Shown one piece after another: positions 22,064-30,689 of a stretch of 32,862 bases of DNA. Below the pieces are notes generated by a model, which searched no databases, had not been told where the DNA came from, and saw only the letters and a list, made by a program, of their open reading frames with translations. The stretch lies in assembly GCA_018333895.1 (NCBI GenBank), contig JAGXSJ010000119.1:1-32862 (forward strand), read 5' to 3'. Both the position numbers and the translations under genes were made by a program. Source of the stretch: Truepera sp. (lineage in GTDB: Bacteria > Deinococcota > Deinococci > Deinococcales > Trueperaceae). The stretch's first letter is position 1. Every line of letters begins with the position of its first letter.

Positions 22064-22849
22064 CTACAGGATGACTCGCTGCCGCATCCGCCAGATAGCG
22101 AAGGCTGAGAGCGCCAACCCTACGCCGAAGAGGTAGAGGACGCTCACCCACAGGCCGGCAAGTTCGCCCATAGTGAGCCCGCGCATGAGCTGCACCCCGT
22201 GGTAGAGCGGCGTTAACTGCGCTACCACCACCAAAAAGTCGGGGAAGCGGTCGGCGACCGGGAAGAAGATGCCGGAGAAGAGGAAGAGCGGCGTCAAAAA
22301 GAGGGTGAAGTAGAACGAAAAGTAGTCGATCGAGGGGATGAGTGCAGTGAAGGTCAGGCCGATGGCGGCGAAGCAGAAGCCGATCAGCACGATCGCCAGC
22401 GGTGCAAGCAGCAAGGTGGCGTTCAGGGGCACGCCAAAGAAGAGCGTGACCAACAGGAAGATGCTGCCATAGAGCAGGGCGCGGGTGATCGCCCACAGGA
22501 TCTCGCCCAGGGCGATGTCTTCCATGTTCACGCGGGTGGCGACCATGGCGTCGTAGAGCTTGGCGAAGTGCAGCTTGACGAAGACGTTGTAGGTCGTCTC
22601 GAATGAGGCGCCGTTCATCGCCGAGGCCGCCACCAACCCCGGTGCGATAAAGACCAGATACCCGCCCTCGAAGGTTCCGCCCGCCGCTACGTAGGCGCCG
22701 AGCCCCACGCCGAGCCCCAAGAGATAAAAGACCGGCTCGAAAAAGTTTGGAAAGAGCGAGTAGAGCCAGCGGCTCTTATAGACGCGCAGGTTCCGCTCCC
22801 ACACCCGCCAGGCGCCGCTTAGGCTAATGAGCTTGGATATTGTCGCCAC
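22064..22849 (-). CDS. ABC-2 type exporter permease (NodJ/DrrB-like)
   Basis: A 261-residue integral membrane protein with about six membrane segments. GLGVGLGAYV, FIAPGLVAASAMNGASFETTYNVF and a C-terminal LFLFSGIFFPV are typical of NodJ-type permeases. It works with the ATPase encoded just upstream (four-base gap) to export a lipid, polysaccharide or drug; the cargo is unknown. The frame after its TAG continues into an MmcQ-like remnant, which suggests a deletion joined the permease end to foreign sequence, although the permease C-terminus itself looks complete. Confidence 0.88.
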   Translation of the reverse strand: MATISKLISLSGAWRVWERNLRVYKSRWLYSLFPNFFEPVFYLLGLGVGLGAYVAAGGTFEGGYLVFIAPGLVAASAMNGASFETTYNVFVKLHFAKLYDAMVATRVNMEDIALGEILWAITRALLYGSIFLLVTLFFGVPLNATLLLAPLAIVLIGFCFAAIGLTFTALIPSIDYFSFYFTLFLTPLFLFSGIFFPVADRFPDFLVVVAQLTPLYHGVQLMRGLTMGELAGLWVSVLYLFGVGLALSAFAIWRMRQRVIL

Positions 22850-22853
22850 GTGT

Positions 22854-23801
22854 TCACTCCCTTAGCGTGCGGCCGGTCAGGTTCAAAAAGACATCCTCTA
22901 AGTTGCCGGGGCGGATGAAGGCTTCGGGCAGACGCACCCCTTCGCGCTCGAGCTCGCCCAATACTGCCCGCCCGTCCGGCACGAACAGGCTCACGCGCTC
23001 GCCCGAGCGGAGCAACTCAGCCCCCAGCCGCCTAGCGGCGCGCTCGAGCTCTGTTAAGGCCACCCCGTCAAGGCGCGACTCGATCACCTCGGGTGAGACG
23101 TGTGCTCTCACCAGTTGGCGCGGCGTCCCTTCAGCGATGATCTTGCCGTGATCCATGATCACCAGCCGATCGCAGAGCCGCTCGGCCTCGTCCATGTAGT
23201 GAGTCGACATAATCAGCGTTACCCCCTTGGCCCGCAGCTCGCCCAGCTTGTCCCATAGCGTGATGCGCACCTGCGGGTCGAGGCCGGTGGTCGGCTCGTC
23301 CAAGATCACCACTGCGGGATCGTTCATCAGCCCACGCCCCAGCGTCAGGCGGCGCCTCATGCCGCCCGAGAGCGCGCGCACCGGCGCGTGCCGCTTCGGT
23401 GAGAGTTCCAAAAAGTCCAGCAGCTCATCGGCCCTCGGTTTCGCCACCTGCGGCGGAATGTCGTTGAAGCGGGCGTAGATGAGCAGATTATCGACCACGC
23501 TCAACTCCTCATCGAGATTGTCGAGCTGCGGCACTACGCCAAGCCGCGCCTTGATGCGGCGGTCGTCGCGCCCGGCGGTAAGCCCCATCACCGTCAGCCT
23601 ACCGGCCGTCATCGGCGTCACGCAGTAGATCATCCGCATGGTGGTCGACTTGCCCGCGCCGTTGGGCCCGAGCATGCCGAAAAACTCGCCCGGGCGCACC
23701 GCGAAGCTGACGTTGTCGACGGCGGTTAGCCCTCCGTAGCGCTTGACTAGCCCCTCCGCGCGGATGATGGCCTCTGTGGACTGAGCTGTCTCGGTGGTCA
23801 C
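22854..23801 (-). CDS. ABC exporter ATP-binding protein (NodI/DrrA-like)
   Basis: A 315-residue ATPase. Walker A GPNGAGKST, Q-loop VVPQLDN, the signature LSGGMRRRL, Walker B VVILDEPTTGLD and switch His in MSTHYMDEAERL are all present. The C-terminal 80-residue extension is typical of the DrrA/NodI group. It energises the downstream permease. The start is GTG 23801 with AGGAG upstream. The gene is divergent from ispH across 178 nt. Confidence 0.93.
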   Translation of the reverse strand: MTTETAQSTEAIIRAEGLVKRYGGLTAVDNVSFAVRPGEFFGMLGPNGAGKSTTMRMIYCVTPMTAGRLTVMGLTAGRDDRRIKARLGVVPQLDNLDEELSVVDNLLIYARFNDIPPQVAKPRADELLDFLELSPKRHAPVRALSGGMRRRLTLGRGLMNDPAVVILDEPTTGLDPQVRITLWDKLGELRAKGVTLIMSTHYMDEAERLCDRLVIMDHGKIIAEGTPRQLVRAHVSPEVIESRLDGVALTELERAARRLGAELLRSGERVSLFVPDGRAVLGELEREGVRLPEAFIRPGNLEDVFLNLTGRTLRE

Positions 23802-23979
23802 GTTATCTCCTGGTATGGCCTGGCTCTATGCTTGCTTCGCTAGGGCGAACCATGGCGCTGAGAGCTACGGACCAGCTACCCAAGCGCCCAGTCTAGCGCC
23901 CCGGAGCGCTTGACTGCAATGCTCGAGCTCCGTGCGATAGGCATCCTGGTCAGCCAGGGTGTGCTGCTATCATAAAGGC
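23802..23979. other. Divergent intergenic region upstream of ispH and the exporter
   Basis: A 178-nt gap. On the plus strand TATCAT (23968-23973) lies six bases before the ispH ATG. An upstream TTGACT near 23911 is too far to be its -35. The minus side carries AGGAG for the exporter. Nothing else recognisable. Confidence 0.4.
23968..23973 (+). promoter_or_regulatory. Leaderless-type -10 of ispH
   Basis: TATCAT ends six bases before ATG 23980. The same TANNNT-six-base-start spacing recurs at several genes in this window. Confidence 0.5.
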
Positions 23980-24966
23980 ATGATTGAGCGGCTCTATCTC
24001 GCTAAACCGCGCGGCTTCTGTGCCGGAGTGGTAATGGCCATCGAAGCGGTAAAGCGCACGGCGCGCGAGCTGAAGGAAGGCGAGCTAGTGGTCTATCACG
24101 CCATCGTTCACAACGACACCGTGGTGGAGCGTCTGTCGCAAGAGCACGGGGTGCGCTTTGTGGAAGACCTAGCCGAATTGCCGATCCAGGGTAGCAAGCC
24201 CGACACGGTGGTCTTTTCGGCACATGGCGTCAGCCCGGCGGTGCGCCAGCAGGCAGCGGAGCTAGGGCTAGCCACTGTCGATGCCACCTGCCCCTTGGTA
24301 ACCAAGGTCCATTCCGAAGCCAAGAAGTATGCTCGCGAGGGGTATCACATCCTGCTGATCGGTGACTCCACCACCCACCAGGAGGTGATCGGCACCCGCG
24401 GCGAGGCGCCCGAGGCGACTACCGTGGTGATGGTAGTGGGCAACCGCCAGCACGACCCGGCCTTAGCCGACCCGCGCACCGTGGCGGTCCCCGACCCCGA
24501 TAGGGTGGTGGTGCTGACCCAGACCACCCTGAGCGTAGACGATGTAGCCAAGACTATCGAACTGCTCAAGGCGCGCTTCCCGAAGCTGGTGGTGCCGCCC
24601 AGCGACGACCTCTGCTACGCCACCAAGAACCGCCAGGATGCGGTTAAGGCTATTGCGCCGCAGGTCGAACTGTTCGTGGTAGTAACTAGCGATTATAGCA
24701 GCAACGGCATGCGCCTCCTGGAGTTAGCCCAAGAGCTGATGGGCAACGCCCGGCGCGTCGAATCCCTAGCCGACCTCGACCCGGCCTGGCTGAAGGGCAT
24801 CACGAGCGTTGGCGTCACCTCGGCGGCTAGCACCCCGGACGACCTGGTGCAGGAGATCAAGGCGTACTTTGTGGACCACAACCCCAACCTGACCGTTATC
24901 GAAGAAGGGGAGTGGGAGGATATCGTCTTCCGCCCGGCTAAGCGCATGCCAGCGCTAGGACGCTAA
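23980..24966 (+). CDS. ispH: 4-hydroxy-3-methylbut-2-enyl diphosphate reductase
   Basis: A 328-residue [4Fe-4S] enzyme making IPP and DMAPP in the last step of the MEP isoprenoid pathway. All three cluster cysteines are present: C14 (PRGFCAGV), C104 (DATCPLV) and C212 ([11 protein letters not shown]). Substrate ligands H44 (VHNDTV) and H82 (SAHGVS) and the catalytic Glu in TTHQE (E135) are also present. Start ATG 23980 is preferred over the upstream ATG at 23959 because conserved sequence begins there and a TATCAT lies six bases before it; AAAGG also precedes the ATG. dusA follows two bases after the stop. Confidence 0.97.
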   Translation: MIERLYLAKPRGFCAGVVMAIEAVKRTARELKEGELVVYHAIVHNDTVVERLSQEHGVRFVEDLAELPIQGSKPDTVVFSAHGVSPAVRQQAAELGLATVDATCPLVTKVHSEAKKYAREGYHILLIGDSTTHQEVIGTRGEAPEATTVVMVVGNRQHDPALADPRTVAVPDPDRVVVLTQTTLSVDDVAKTIELLKARFPKLVVPPSDDLCYATKNRQDAVKAIAPQVELFVVVTSDYSSNGMRLLELAQELMGNARRVESLADLDPAWLKGITSVGVTSAASTPDDLVQEIKAYFVDHNPNLTVIEEGEWEDIVFRPAKRMPALGR

Positions 24967-24968
24967 GG

Positions 24969-25994
24969 GTGTCTCGCGGCAAGACCTGGCCGCTCAGCGT
25001 GGCCCCGATGATGGACTGGACGGATCGGCACTACCGGGTGCTGCTGCGCCAGATCACCCGGCGAACGCTGCTCTACAGCGAGATGGTCACCACCGGCGCC
25101 CTGTTGTTTGGCGACCGGGCCCGGCACCTGGACTTTTCCGCCGTCGAGAAGCCGCTGGCCTTGCAGCTCGGCGGCGACGATCCGCCAGCGCTGGCGGCGT
25201 GCGCGCGCCTGGCCGAGAGTTGGGGCTACGACGAAGTCAACTTAAATGTGGGCTGTCCTAGCGAGCGCGTGCAACAGGGCCGCTTTGGCGCCTGCCTGAT
25301 GGCTGAACCTGAGCTGGTAGCGGCCTGCGTGGCCGCCATGCGCGAGGCTACCGCGCTCCCGGTCACGGTCAAGCACCGCATCGGTATCGACGACCTCGAC
25401 CGCTACGAAGATCTAGCGAGATTTGTGAGTACAGTGGCCGGGGCGGGCTGCGACCGCTTCATCGTTCATGCCCGCAAGGCGTGGCTGACCGGCCTAAGCC
25501 CTAAGGAGAACCGCACCATCCCGCCCCTGCGCTACGGCGAGGTCCACCGCCTCAAGGCCGAGTTCCCGCAGCTTAGAATCGAGCTTAACGGCGGCATCGG
25601 CACGCTCGAGGCGGTCCGGTCTCAGCTAGCCTTCGTCGATGGCGTGATGGTGGGGCGGGCCGCCTACCAGACGCCCTACCGCTTAGCGCTGGCCGATCAG
25701 TTGTTTTATGGCGCCTCCGGCCCGGCGCCGAGTCGGCGCGAGGTAGTGCTGGGCATCATCCCCTACCTGGAGGCGATGTTGGCGCAAGGCGTCTACCTCA
25801 GCCGCATCACCCGACACATGCTGGGGCTCTTGGCCGGGCAGCCGGGGGCCAAGGCCTGGAAACGCTACTTGAGCGAGCACGCGCATCGGCCCGGCGCTGG
25901 GGTGGAAGTGCTCATGGCCGCCCTACGAGGCGTGCCGGAGGCGGTGCTTGACGCTCGCCCGGAAGCGTTAACGGTAGCGGTTAACCAGCACTAA
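24969..25994 (+). CDS. dusA: tRNA-dihydrouridine synthase (DusA-like)
   Basis: A 341-residue FMN enzyme reducing specific uridines in the tRNA D loop. The N-terminal LSVAPMMDWTDRHYR, the catalytic Cys in NLNVGCPSERVQ (C96), the FMN-phosphate region and the DusA hallmark RIGIDDLDRYEDL are present. The length and the ARKAWLTGLSPKENR block match DusA rather than DusB or DusC. The start is GTG 24969, two bases after ispH, so they share a transcript. Confidence 0.94.
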   Translation: MSRGKTWPLSVAPMMDWTDRHYRVLLRQITRRTLLYSEMVTTGALLFGDRARHLDFSAVEKPLALQLGGDDPPALAACARLAESWGYDEVNLNVGCPSERVQQGRFGACLMAEPELVAACVAAMREATALPVTVKHRIGIDDLDRYEDLARFVSTVAGAGCDRFIVHARKAWLTGLSPKENRTIPPLRYGEVHRLKAEFPQLRIELNGGIGTLEAVRSQLAFVDGVMVGRAAYQTPYRLALADQLFYGASGPAPSRREVVLGIIPYLEAMLAQGVYLSRITRHMLGLLAGQPGAKAWKRYLSEHAHRPGAGVEVLMAALRGVPEAVLDARPEALTVAVNQH

Positions 25995-26019
25995 CACTGC
26001 GCCTCATCCGGCTTTGCGC

Positions 26020-26025
26020 TACACT
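26020..26025 (+). promoter_or_regulatory. Leaderless-type -10 of the unknown secreted gene
   Basis: TACACT lies six bases before ATG 26032 with no Shine-Dalgarno. Confidence 0.45.
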
Positions 26026-26031
26026 CCGGCT

Positions 26032-26949
26032 ATGCGCGTGCTGTTGGCTCTGGCGCTGCTGGTTGCCGGTTGGGGGGTGGCGCAGCGCTGCCTACCTGAG
26101 CTGCGCGGCGATACCGATCTCGGGTCGCTGAGCCAGCCCGCCTCCGGGCGCGACGCGGCCAGGTATCTGCGTCGCGCCGTGGAGCTGCTCGAGCCCGTCC
26201 TGCCGCAGCTAGCCAGCGCCGCTGCACCACTCAGCCCAGAGGACCCCGACTACGAGACCGTGCGCTTATTAGCACAGCACCGGCTGCTCCCCGCCGAGTG
26301 GCAGCCCGAGGCGCTGCCGGTAACGGTGTGGCGGGAGATGCTAGGCCGCCTGGCGGCCTGGTACGGCGTTAGTATCGCGCCCACCTTTGCTGTGCCACCT
26401 ACGCGCTGGCAGCTCTTAAGTGAACTGTCGTTGCTGATCGCGCGGGTCGGCCCTAGCCTCAAACCGGTGGCACTAGTGGCCTCAGACGAACACAACCGCC
26501 AGCGCGTCGCCTTCTGGGCGCTAATCCGCAACGACTCGGTCTATCCGCGCCTGATCGTGGTGCGCCCGCCTTTCGACAGGCTCAGGGAGACGGTCAGCTT
26601 GCAGCGGGGGGTGGCGGCGGTCTTGCCCTATCTGTCGACCTGCGCTAACGAGGTGAGGCGTTATATCTTTGCCCCGGCGCCGATTGCACGGCGGCTGTTC
26701 CTGGCTAACAACGAGGCGCGCATGGTGATAGTTGAGCTCGAGCCCAGCTCGCTCGAGCCCTGGTATGTGCCCGAGGGTGAGGAGCTAGCCTACCTGACCT
26801 TCGAGCATGCGGCGCTCGACGGTTACCAGCGCTTCGCAGCGCTCTTTATCGGGCCGGGGCCTAGCCTGCCGACCGTGTTGCGGCTGTTGCCGCAGCTGCG
26901 GACTAACATGGGGCCGCGCGAGATTATCGATTTTGTGATGAGCCCTTAG
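26032..26949 (+). CDS. Secreted protein of unknown function
   Basis: About 305 residues from ATG 26032. It starts with a hydrophobic signal sequence (MRVLLALALLVAGWGVAQ). The mature part is Leu/Ala/Pro-rich, with no motif that I recognise. Conserved-looking stretches are PQLASAAAPLSPEDPDYETV, VALVASDEHNRQRVAFWALI and NEARMVIVELEPSS. A few Cys near the N-terminus and centre (RCLPEL, YLSTCANE) could form a disulfide. It is flanked by dusA and the cobalamin adenosyltransferase on the same strand, each with its own promoter, so context gives no function. Confidence 0.8.
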   Translation: MRVLLALALLVAGWGVAQRCLPELRGDTDLGSLSQPASGRDAARYLRRAVELLEPVLPQLASAAAPLSPEDPDYETVRLLAQHRLLPAEWQPEALPVTVWREMLGRLAAWYGVSIAPTFAVPPTRWQLLSELSLLIARVGPSLKPVALVASDEHNRQRVAFWALIRNDSVYPRLIVVRPPFDRLRETVSLQRGVAAVLPYLSTCANEVRRYIFAPAPIARRLFLANNEARMVIVELEPSSLEPWYVPEGEELAYLTFEHAALDGYQRFAALFIGPGPSLPTVLRLLPQLRTNMGPREIIDFVMSP

Positions 26950-26978
26950 CCGCCTCACCTCAATCAGGCTTGGCAGGC

Positions 26979-26984
26979 TAAGCT
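26979..26984 (+). promoter_or_regulatory. Leaderless-type -10 of the cobalamin adenosyltransferase
   Basis: TAAGCT lies six bases before ATG 26991. It is a weaker match but has the same spacing as other genes here. Confidence 0.35.
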
Positions 26985-26990
26985 GGGGCC

Positions 26991-27584
26991 ATGAAGATCT
27001 ACACCAAGACGGGCGACGAGGGCTTAACTGGCCTCTACGGCGGCGAGCGCGTCCGCAAAGATAGCCTGCGGGTTGGCGCTTATGGCAGCGTAGATGAGGC
27101 CAACGCAGCGCTAGGGGTGGCGCTAACCCAGCTTCAAGACGCCGAGCTGGCGGGGGTGTTACAGCGCCTGCAACACGCCCTCTTCGATGTAGGCGCCGAC
27201 CTGGCTACGCCCTCTTCACGCTATCGCGCCAACATTGCGCCCCTCACCGAAGGTGACGTAACAGCCATGGAGCTGCTCATCGACCGCTTCGAGGCCGAGC
27301 TGCCGCCGCTTAAGCAGTTCATCCTGCCGGGCGGACACCCTGCTGCCGCGGCCTTGCAGCTAGCTAGAGCGGTGGTGCGCCGCGCCGAGCGGGAAGTAGT
27401 TGCGCTTGCCCAGCACGAGGAGGTTAACCCCCAGGTGGGAATCTACCTCAACCGCCTATCTGACTTGCTATTTGTGCTGGCTCGAGCGGTCAATCACCGC
27501 GGCGGCACCGCTGAAGTACCCTGGCAGGTGGGGGGGCGGGCCGTTTATTCCAGCCTCATCCTGCCGGAGGAAAAGGGTTGCTGA
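26991..27584 (+). CDS. ATP:cob(I)alamin adenosyltransferase, PduO type
   Basis: A 197-residue enzyme making adenosylcobalamin from cob(I)alamin and ATP. The ATP-binding N-terminus KIYTKTGDEGLTGLYGGERV, the GSVDEANAALG helix, VGADLATP and the RAVVRRAEREVV arginines, followed by YLNRLSDLLFVLARAVN, are diagnostic. This supplies coenzyme for B12-dependent enzymes, none of which lies in the window. The 3' end overlaps the convergent biotin-ligase-like gene by 40 bases. Confidence 0.94.
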   Translation: MKIYTKTGDEGLTGLYGGERVRKDSLRVGAYGSVDEANAALGVALTQLQDAELAGVLQRLQHALFDVGADLATPSSRYRANIAPLTEGDVTAMELLIDRFEAELPPLKQFILPGGHPAAAALQLARAVVRRAEREVVALAQHEEVNPQVGIYLNRLSDLLFVLARAVNHRGGTAEVPWQVGGRAVYSSLILPEEKGC

Positions 27585-28426
27585 TAGCCCGCTAACTCCA
27601 GTGACAGATCAGGGTTAAGCCGCACCACCCGACCCCGCGCCAGCGGTTCAGGCGCCTCACTTTCCGGCCACAGGCTGACGAGCCTGCTCAGGAACACTGC
27701 GCGCTCCAGGTAGCTCCGGTAAAGCGCCTCCGCGTCGCCCGTGCCAAGCAGCTTAAGCCCTGCCTCGAGTTCGCTAACCACCGCCCAGGCCAGTTGGGGG
27801 AGCGAATCAGCCAGCGCCGGGTCGTGCTCGGCTAAGCAGCCGGCGGGCTCTGGCAGGGTCGGCGCCCGGGCAAGGTTGATGCCGATGCCGAACAGCGCTC
27901 CCACTATGCGCTCGCCTTGGATCTGCGTGCTACTCAGCACCCCGGCCACCTTGCGCCCCGCTAGCACCAGGTCGTTGACCCACTTGATGCCGGGCCTTAG
28001 GCGCCCCTGGGAGAGCGTTTCGATCCCGCGCGCGGCGGCGATTACCGGCAGCATCTTCAAGCTGGCTTGAGCCTCGGTAGCCGGGAGGTCGAGCCGGTAG
28101 GAGGCGCAGAGGTGGAGGTTGCCCCGGAGGGCCTGCCAGCTGCGCTGGCGCTGGCCGCGAAAGCCGCGGCCCGTCAGCGCCAGGCTAATCAGGCCGCTAG
28201 GCAGCGCCTCGGCAGTGCTTAGCGCGGTGAACTGCGAAGCGGGGGCGTCGTCGATAATCACTACCAGGCGCGGCTCCTCCCCAGCCTCGGCAGACCACAA
28301 GGTGCGGCTGGTGCCCAGCGCCCCCCACACGATCTGCTCCTGGCGCGACAAGGCTGATAGCGCGGTGGCGCGCCATCCGGAGGCAAAAGCCGAAGCGGTG
28401 TCGGGGCAGTCGGTCAGCAGGCGCAT
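27545..28426 (-). CDS. Biotin-protein ligase-like enzyme (divergent BirA)
   Basis: A 293-residue BPL/LplA-fold protein. Biotin ligase hallmarks are present but altered: GRGFRGQRQRSWQAL (for GRGRxGRxWxS), the GNLHLCASYRL strand, the lysine in GIKWVNDLVLAGRKVAGVL (KWPND becomes KWVND) and GIGINL. There is no N-terminal helix-turn-helix; instead about 90 residues of unassigned sequence precede the core. It probably attaches biotin to acetyl-CoA carboxylase BCCP. Another lipoate/biotin-family role is possible. The start at ATG 28426 has a consensus TATAAT eight bases upstream. It converges with the adenosyltransferase, overlapping by 40 bases. Confidence 0.75.
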   Translation of the reverse strand: MRLLTDCPDTASAFASGWRATALSALSRQEQIVWGALGTSRTLWSAEAGEEPRLVVIIDDAPASQFTALSTAEALPSGLISLALTGRGFRGQRQRSWQALRGNLHLCASYRLDLPATEAQASLKMLPVIAAARGIETLSQGRLRPGIKWVNDLVLAGRKVAGVLSSTQIQGERIVGALFGIGINLARAPTLPEPAGCLAEHDPALADSLPQLAWAVVSELEAGLKLLGTGDAEALYRSYLERAVFLSRLVSLWPESEAPEPLARGRVVRLNPDLSLELAGYQQPFSSGRMRLE

Positions 28427-28434
28427 CGGCAGCC

Positions 28435-28440
28435 ATTATA
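28435..28440 (-). promoter_or_regulatory. -10 of the biotin-ligase-like gene
   Basis: Consensus TATAAT on the minus strand, eight bases before ATG 28426, just downstream of the metal permease stop. It gives this gene its own start. Confidence 0.55.
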
Positions 28441-28449
28441 GGTGACCGG

Positions 28450-29583
28450 CTAGCCCCGCCAGGGCTCGAGCACCTCCTGGGCCAACACGCGCCCCTTGGG
28501 GGTCAACAGCAGTGTGTCACTGGGCCCGCGCGTCACTAGGCCATGATCGAGGCTGTGCTGCAAGAGGTGGCTAATCTCGCGTGGACGCCAGCGCAGATGG
28601 CTGGCCAAGGCCGCTACCCGCCGCTCTTCCTGGCTGCCCGGCTGGCCTTCGTGCTGATAGAGGTGGACTAGCAGCATCCGCTCGGCGTTGTCAAAGCGAG
28701 AACGGCGCCGGCGCAGCTCTTGGGCCACCAGGCCGTAGCGCGGACCGGCCAAGAAGGCCAGCGCCAGGAAGCCGCCGGCGACACTAGCCATCATTCCGCT
28801 GATCGAGGCGTCGAGCGCGACCGCTGCCAGGTAGCCTAAAATGCTCGAGGCGATGCTGATTAGCCCGCCCCACAGCAGCATCAGCCATAAGCGGTCGGTC
28901 AGCAGGTAGCCAGCGGCTGGCGGCACGATGACAAAGGCGATCAACAAGATGGCGCCTACCGCCTCGAAGGCGGTCACAGCGGTGATGCTGGTCAAGCTCA
29001 GCAGCAGGTAAAAGATCAAAGTGGGGCTGAAGCCAAGTGCGGCGGCCAGGCCAGGGTCGAAGGTGGCAAGTTTAAGCTCTTTGTAGAAGAGCGTGACAAA
29101 CAGGGCGTTAATTAGCGTCACCGCGCCGATAGAGAGCAGCGCCTTAGGCACCTCGAGCCCTGCTAGCGGCGTGGTATCGAGCCAGACGAAGCTGATTTCG
29201 CCTAGCAGCACGGCGTGGGTGTCGATATGGACGTTGCGCGCCAGGAGGTTAATCAGCAGGATCGCCAGGGCGAACAGGAAGGTGAAAACCAGGCCGATGG
29301 CGGCATCGATCTTGACCCGCTTGCTGCTGGCTAAGAGCTCGGTCAGGGCTACCGTCAAGACGCCGACCGCCGCCGCGCCGAGGATGAACCAGGGCGAGTG
29401 ATGGTCGCGGGTGAGCAAGAAGACCACCACGATGCCGAGTAGGACGCTGTGGCTAATAGCGTCAGCCAGCATGCTGCTGCGGCGCAGCACCAAAAATGCG
29501 CCCAGCAGCGAAGAGGCGATGCCGACCAGCGCGCCGACCACCATGATGACAGCGCCGGGGGAAGCCAGTAAGCTGGCGATCAT
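28450..29583 (-). CDS. Metal ABC transporter permease (MntD/TroD-like) with winged-helix tail
   Basis: A 377-residue permease. About eight membrane segments in the first 280 residues match the ZnuB/MntD family, including ISSLLGAFLVLRRSSMLADA, SHSVLLG and FEAVGAILLIAFVIVPPA. The C-terminal ~90 residues are soluble and resemble a winged helix (RPREISHLLQHSLDHGL, then LLLTPKGRVLA). It forms the channel of the Mn/Zn importer with the paralogous permease upstream. The start ATG 29583 overlaps the previous stop as TGATG; ATG 29595 is an alternative. The tail makes it about 100 residues longer than typical. Confidence 0.9.
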   Translation of the reverse strand: MIASLLASPGAVIMVVGALVGIASSLLGAFLVLRRSSMLADAISHSVLLGIVVVFLLTRDHHSPWFILGAAAVGVLTVALTELLASSKRVKIDAAIGLVFTFLFALAILLINLLARNVHIDTHAVLLGEISFVWLDTTPLAGLEVPKALLSIGAVTLINALFVTLFYKELKLATFDPGLAAALGFSPTLIFYLLLSLTSITAVTAFEAVGAILLIAFVIVPPAAGYLLTDRLWLMLLWGGLISIASSILGYLAAVALDASISGMMASVAGGFLALAFLAGPRYGLVAQELRRRRSRFDNAERMLLVHLYQHEGQPGSQEERRVAALASHLRWRPREISHLLQHSLDHGLVTRGPSDTLLLTPKGRVLAQEVLEPWRG

Positions 29584-30689
29584 CAGCGCCCCCACAGCTC
29601 GGCTGCCTGCCGGTAGCCGGCCTCGGTCAGCGCCCAGTGAGCCTGCTCGGTCGGCTCATGGCTAAGCGGGCGGATCCACCCCTGGCGCCTAAGCTGCGCT
29701 AGCACTGCGCCGGGATCGAAGCCGTAGAGGCTGGCTAGCATTCCTTGCTCGATGGGGTAGCCGGGGTCTTGGTGGGCTACTGCTAGCCGGTACAGATCGA
29801 TCAACACCCGCTGCTGTGGCAGTTTGCGGCGTGCCCGATAGGCGCGCCAGGCCGCGGGCAGCAGGCCGCGCTCGGGGGCTAGCAGCAGCGAGGCCGCTAC
29901 CAGTAGCGAAGCGGCAATAACAATCAGTGGGCCGGTGGCCAGGCCGCGGGCGCTGGCGCTCACGAGTGCCCCCGCCAGGCCGCTCACCGCACCGAAGAGA
30001 GCCGCTAGCGCTACCATCGACCCAAGGCCTTTAGTCCATTGGCGGGCCGCGGCCGCCGGCGCAATCAGCATGGCGGCCATTAGCACCACACCGACTAGTT
30101 GCAGGCCGATGACAATAGCCAGCGCCACCATCAGCGTCATCAGCACCTCCAGCGCCAGCACCGGCAGGCCGAGGCTGACGCTGTAGCCGGGGTCGAAGCT
30201 GACCGCCTTGAACTCCTTCCAGAAAACTAACACCAGCGCCAGCGCCAAGATGGTAATCCAGGCCATTAACGCTACGTCGCTGGGGAGCATGGCGGCAGCC
30301 TGGCCGAACAGGAAGGCGTCCAACCCAGCCTGCCCGGCGTGATCCTGGTTGGCGATATAGGTCAACAGTACGATCCCCACTGCAAAGAAGACGCTCAGCA
30401 CGATACCTAGGGCGGCGTCGGTCTTAAGGCGGCTGCGGCGGATAAAGAGGAGCACCAAGAGCGCCGCTAGCGCGCCGCTTAGCAGCGCACCCAAGAGCAG
30501 CGGGCCGAGCTGGCGGCCCCCAGCCAGCAAAAAACCCAGGCAGATGCCGGGCAGAGCGGCGTGAGAGAGGGTCTCGCCCAGTAAGCTCTGTTGGCGCAAC
30601 ACCGCAAAGCTTCCCAGCACGCCGCTAGTGATGCCGAGCAGCACCGCCCCAAGCGCTACGGTGCGGATGGTGAAGTCAAGCTCGAGCAT
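29583..30689 (-). CDS. Metal ABC transporter permease (MntC/TroC-like) with winged-helix tail
   Basis: A 368-residue ABC-3 permease. [31 protein letters not shown] and [20 protein letters not shown] are typical. After the last membrane segment, about 80-90 residues (from [20 protein letters not shown]) form a soluble tail ending in [16 protein letters not shown], again like a winged helix. It pairs with the downstream paralogue and the upstream ATPase. ATG 30689 lies inside the ATPase gene end (14-base overlap), indicating coupled translation. Confidence 0.92.
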   Translation of the reverse strand: MLELDFTIRTVALGAVLLGITSGVLGSFAVLRQQSLLGETLSHAALPGICLGFLLAGGRQLGPLLLGALLSGALAALLVLLFIRRSRLKTDAALGIVLSVFFAVGIVLLTYIANQDHAGQAGLDAFLFGQAAAMLPSDVALMAWITILALALVLVFWKEFKAVSFDPGYSVSLGLPVLALEVLMTLMVALAIVIGLQLVGVVLMAAMLIAPAAAARQWTKGLGSMVALAALFGAVSGLAGALVSASARGLATGPLIVIAASLLVAASLLLAPERGLLPAAWRAYRARRKLPQQRVLIDLYRLAVAHQDPGYPIEQGMLASLYGFDPGAVLAQLRRQGWIRPLSHEPTEQAHWALTEAGYRQAAELWGR

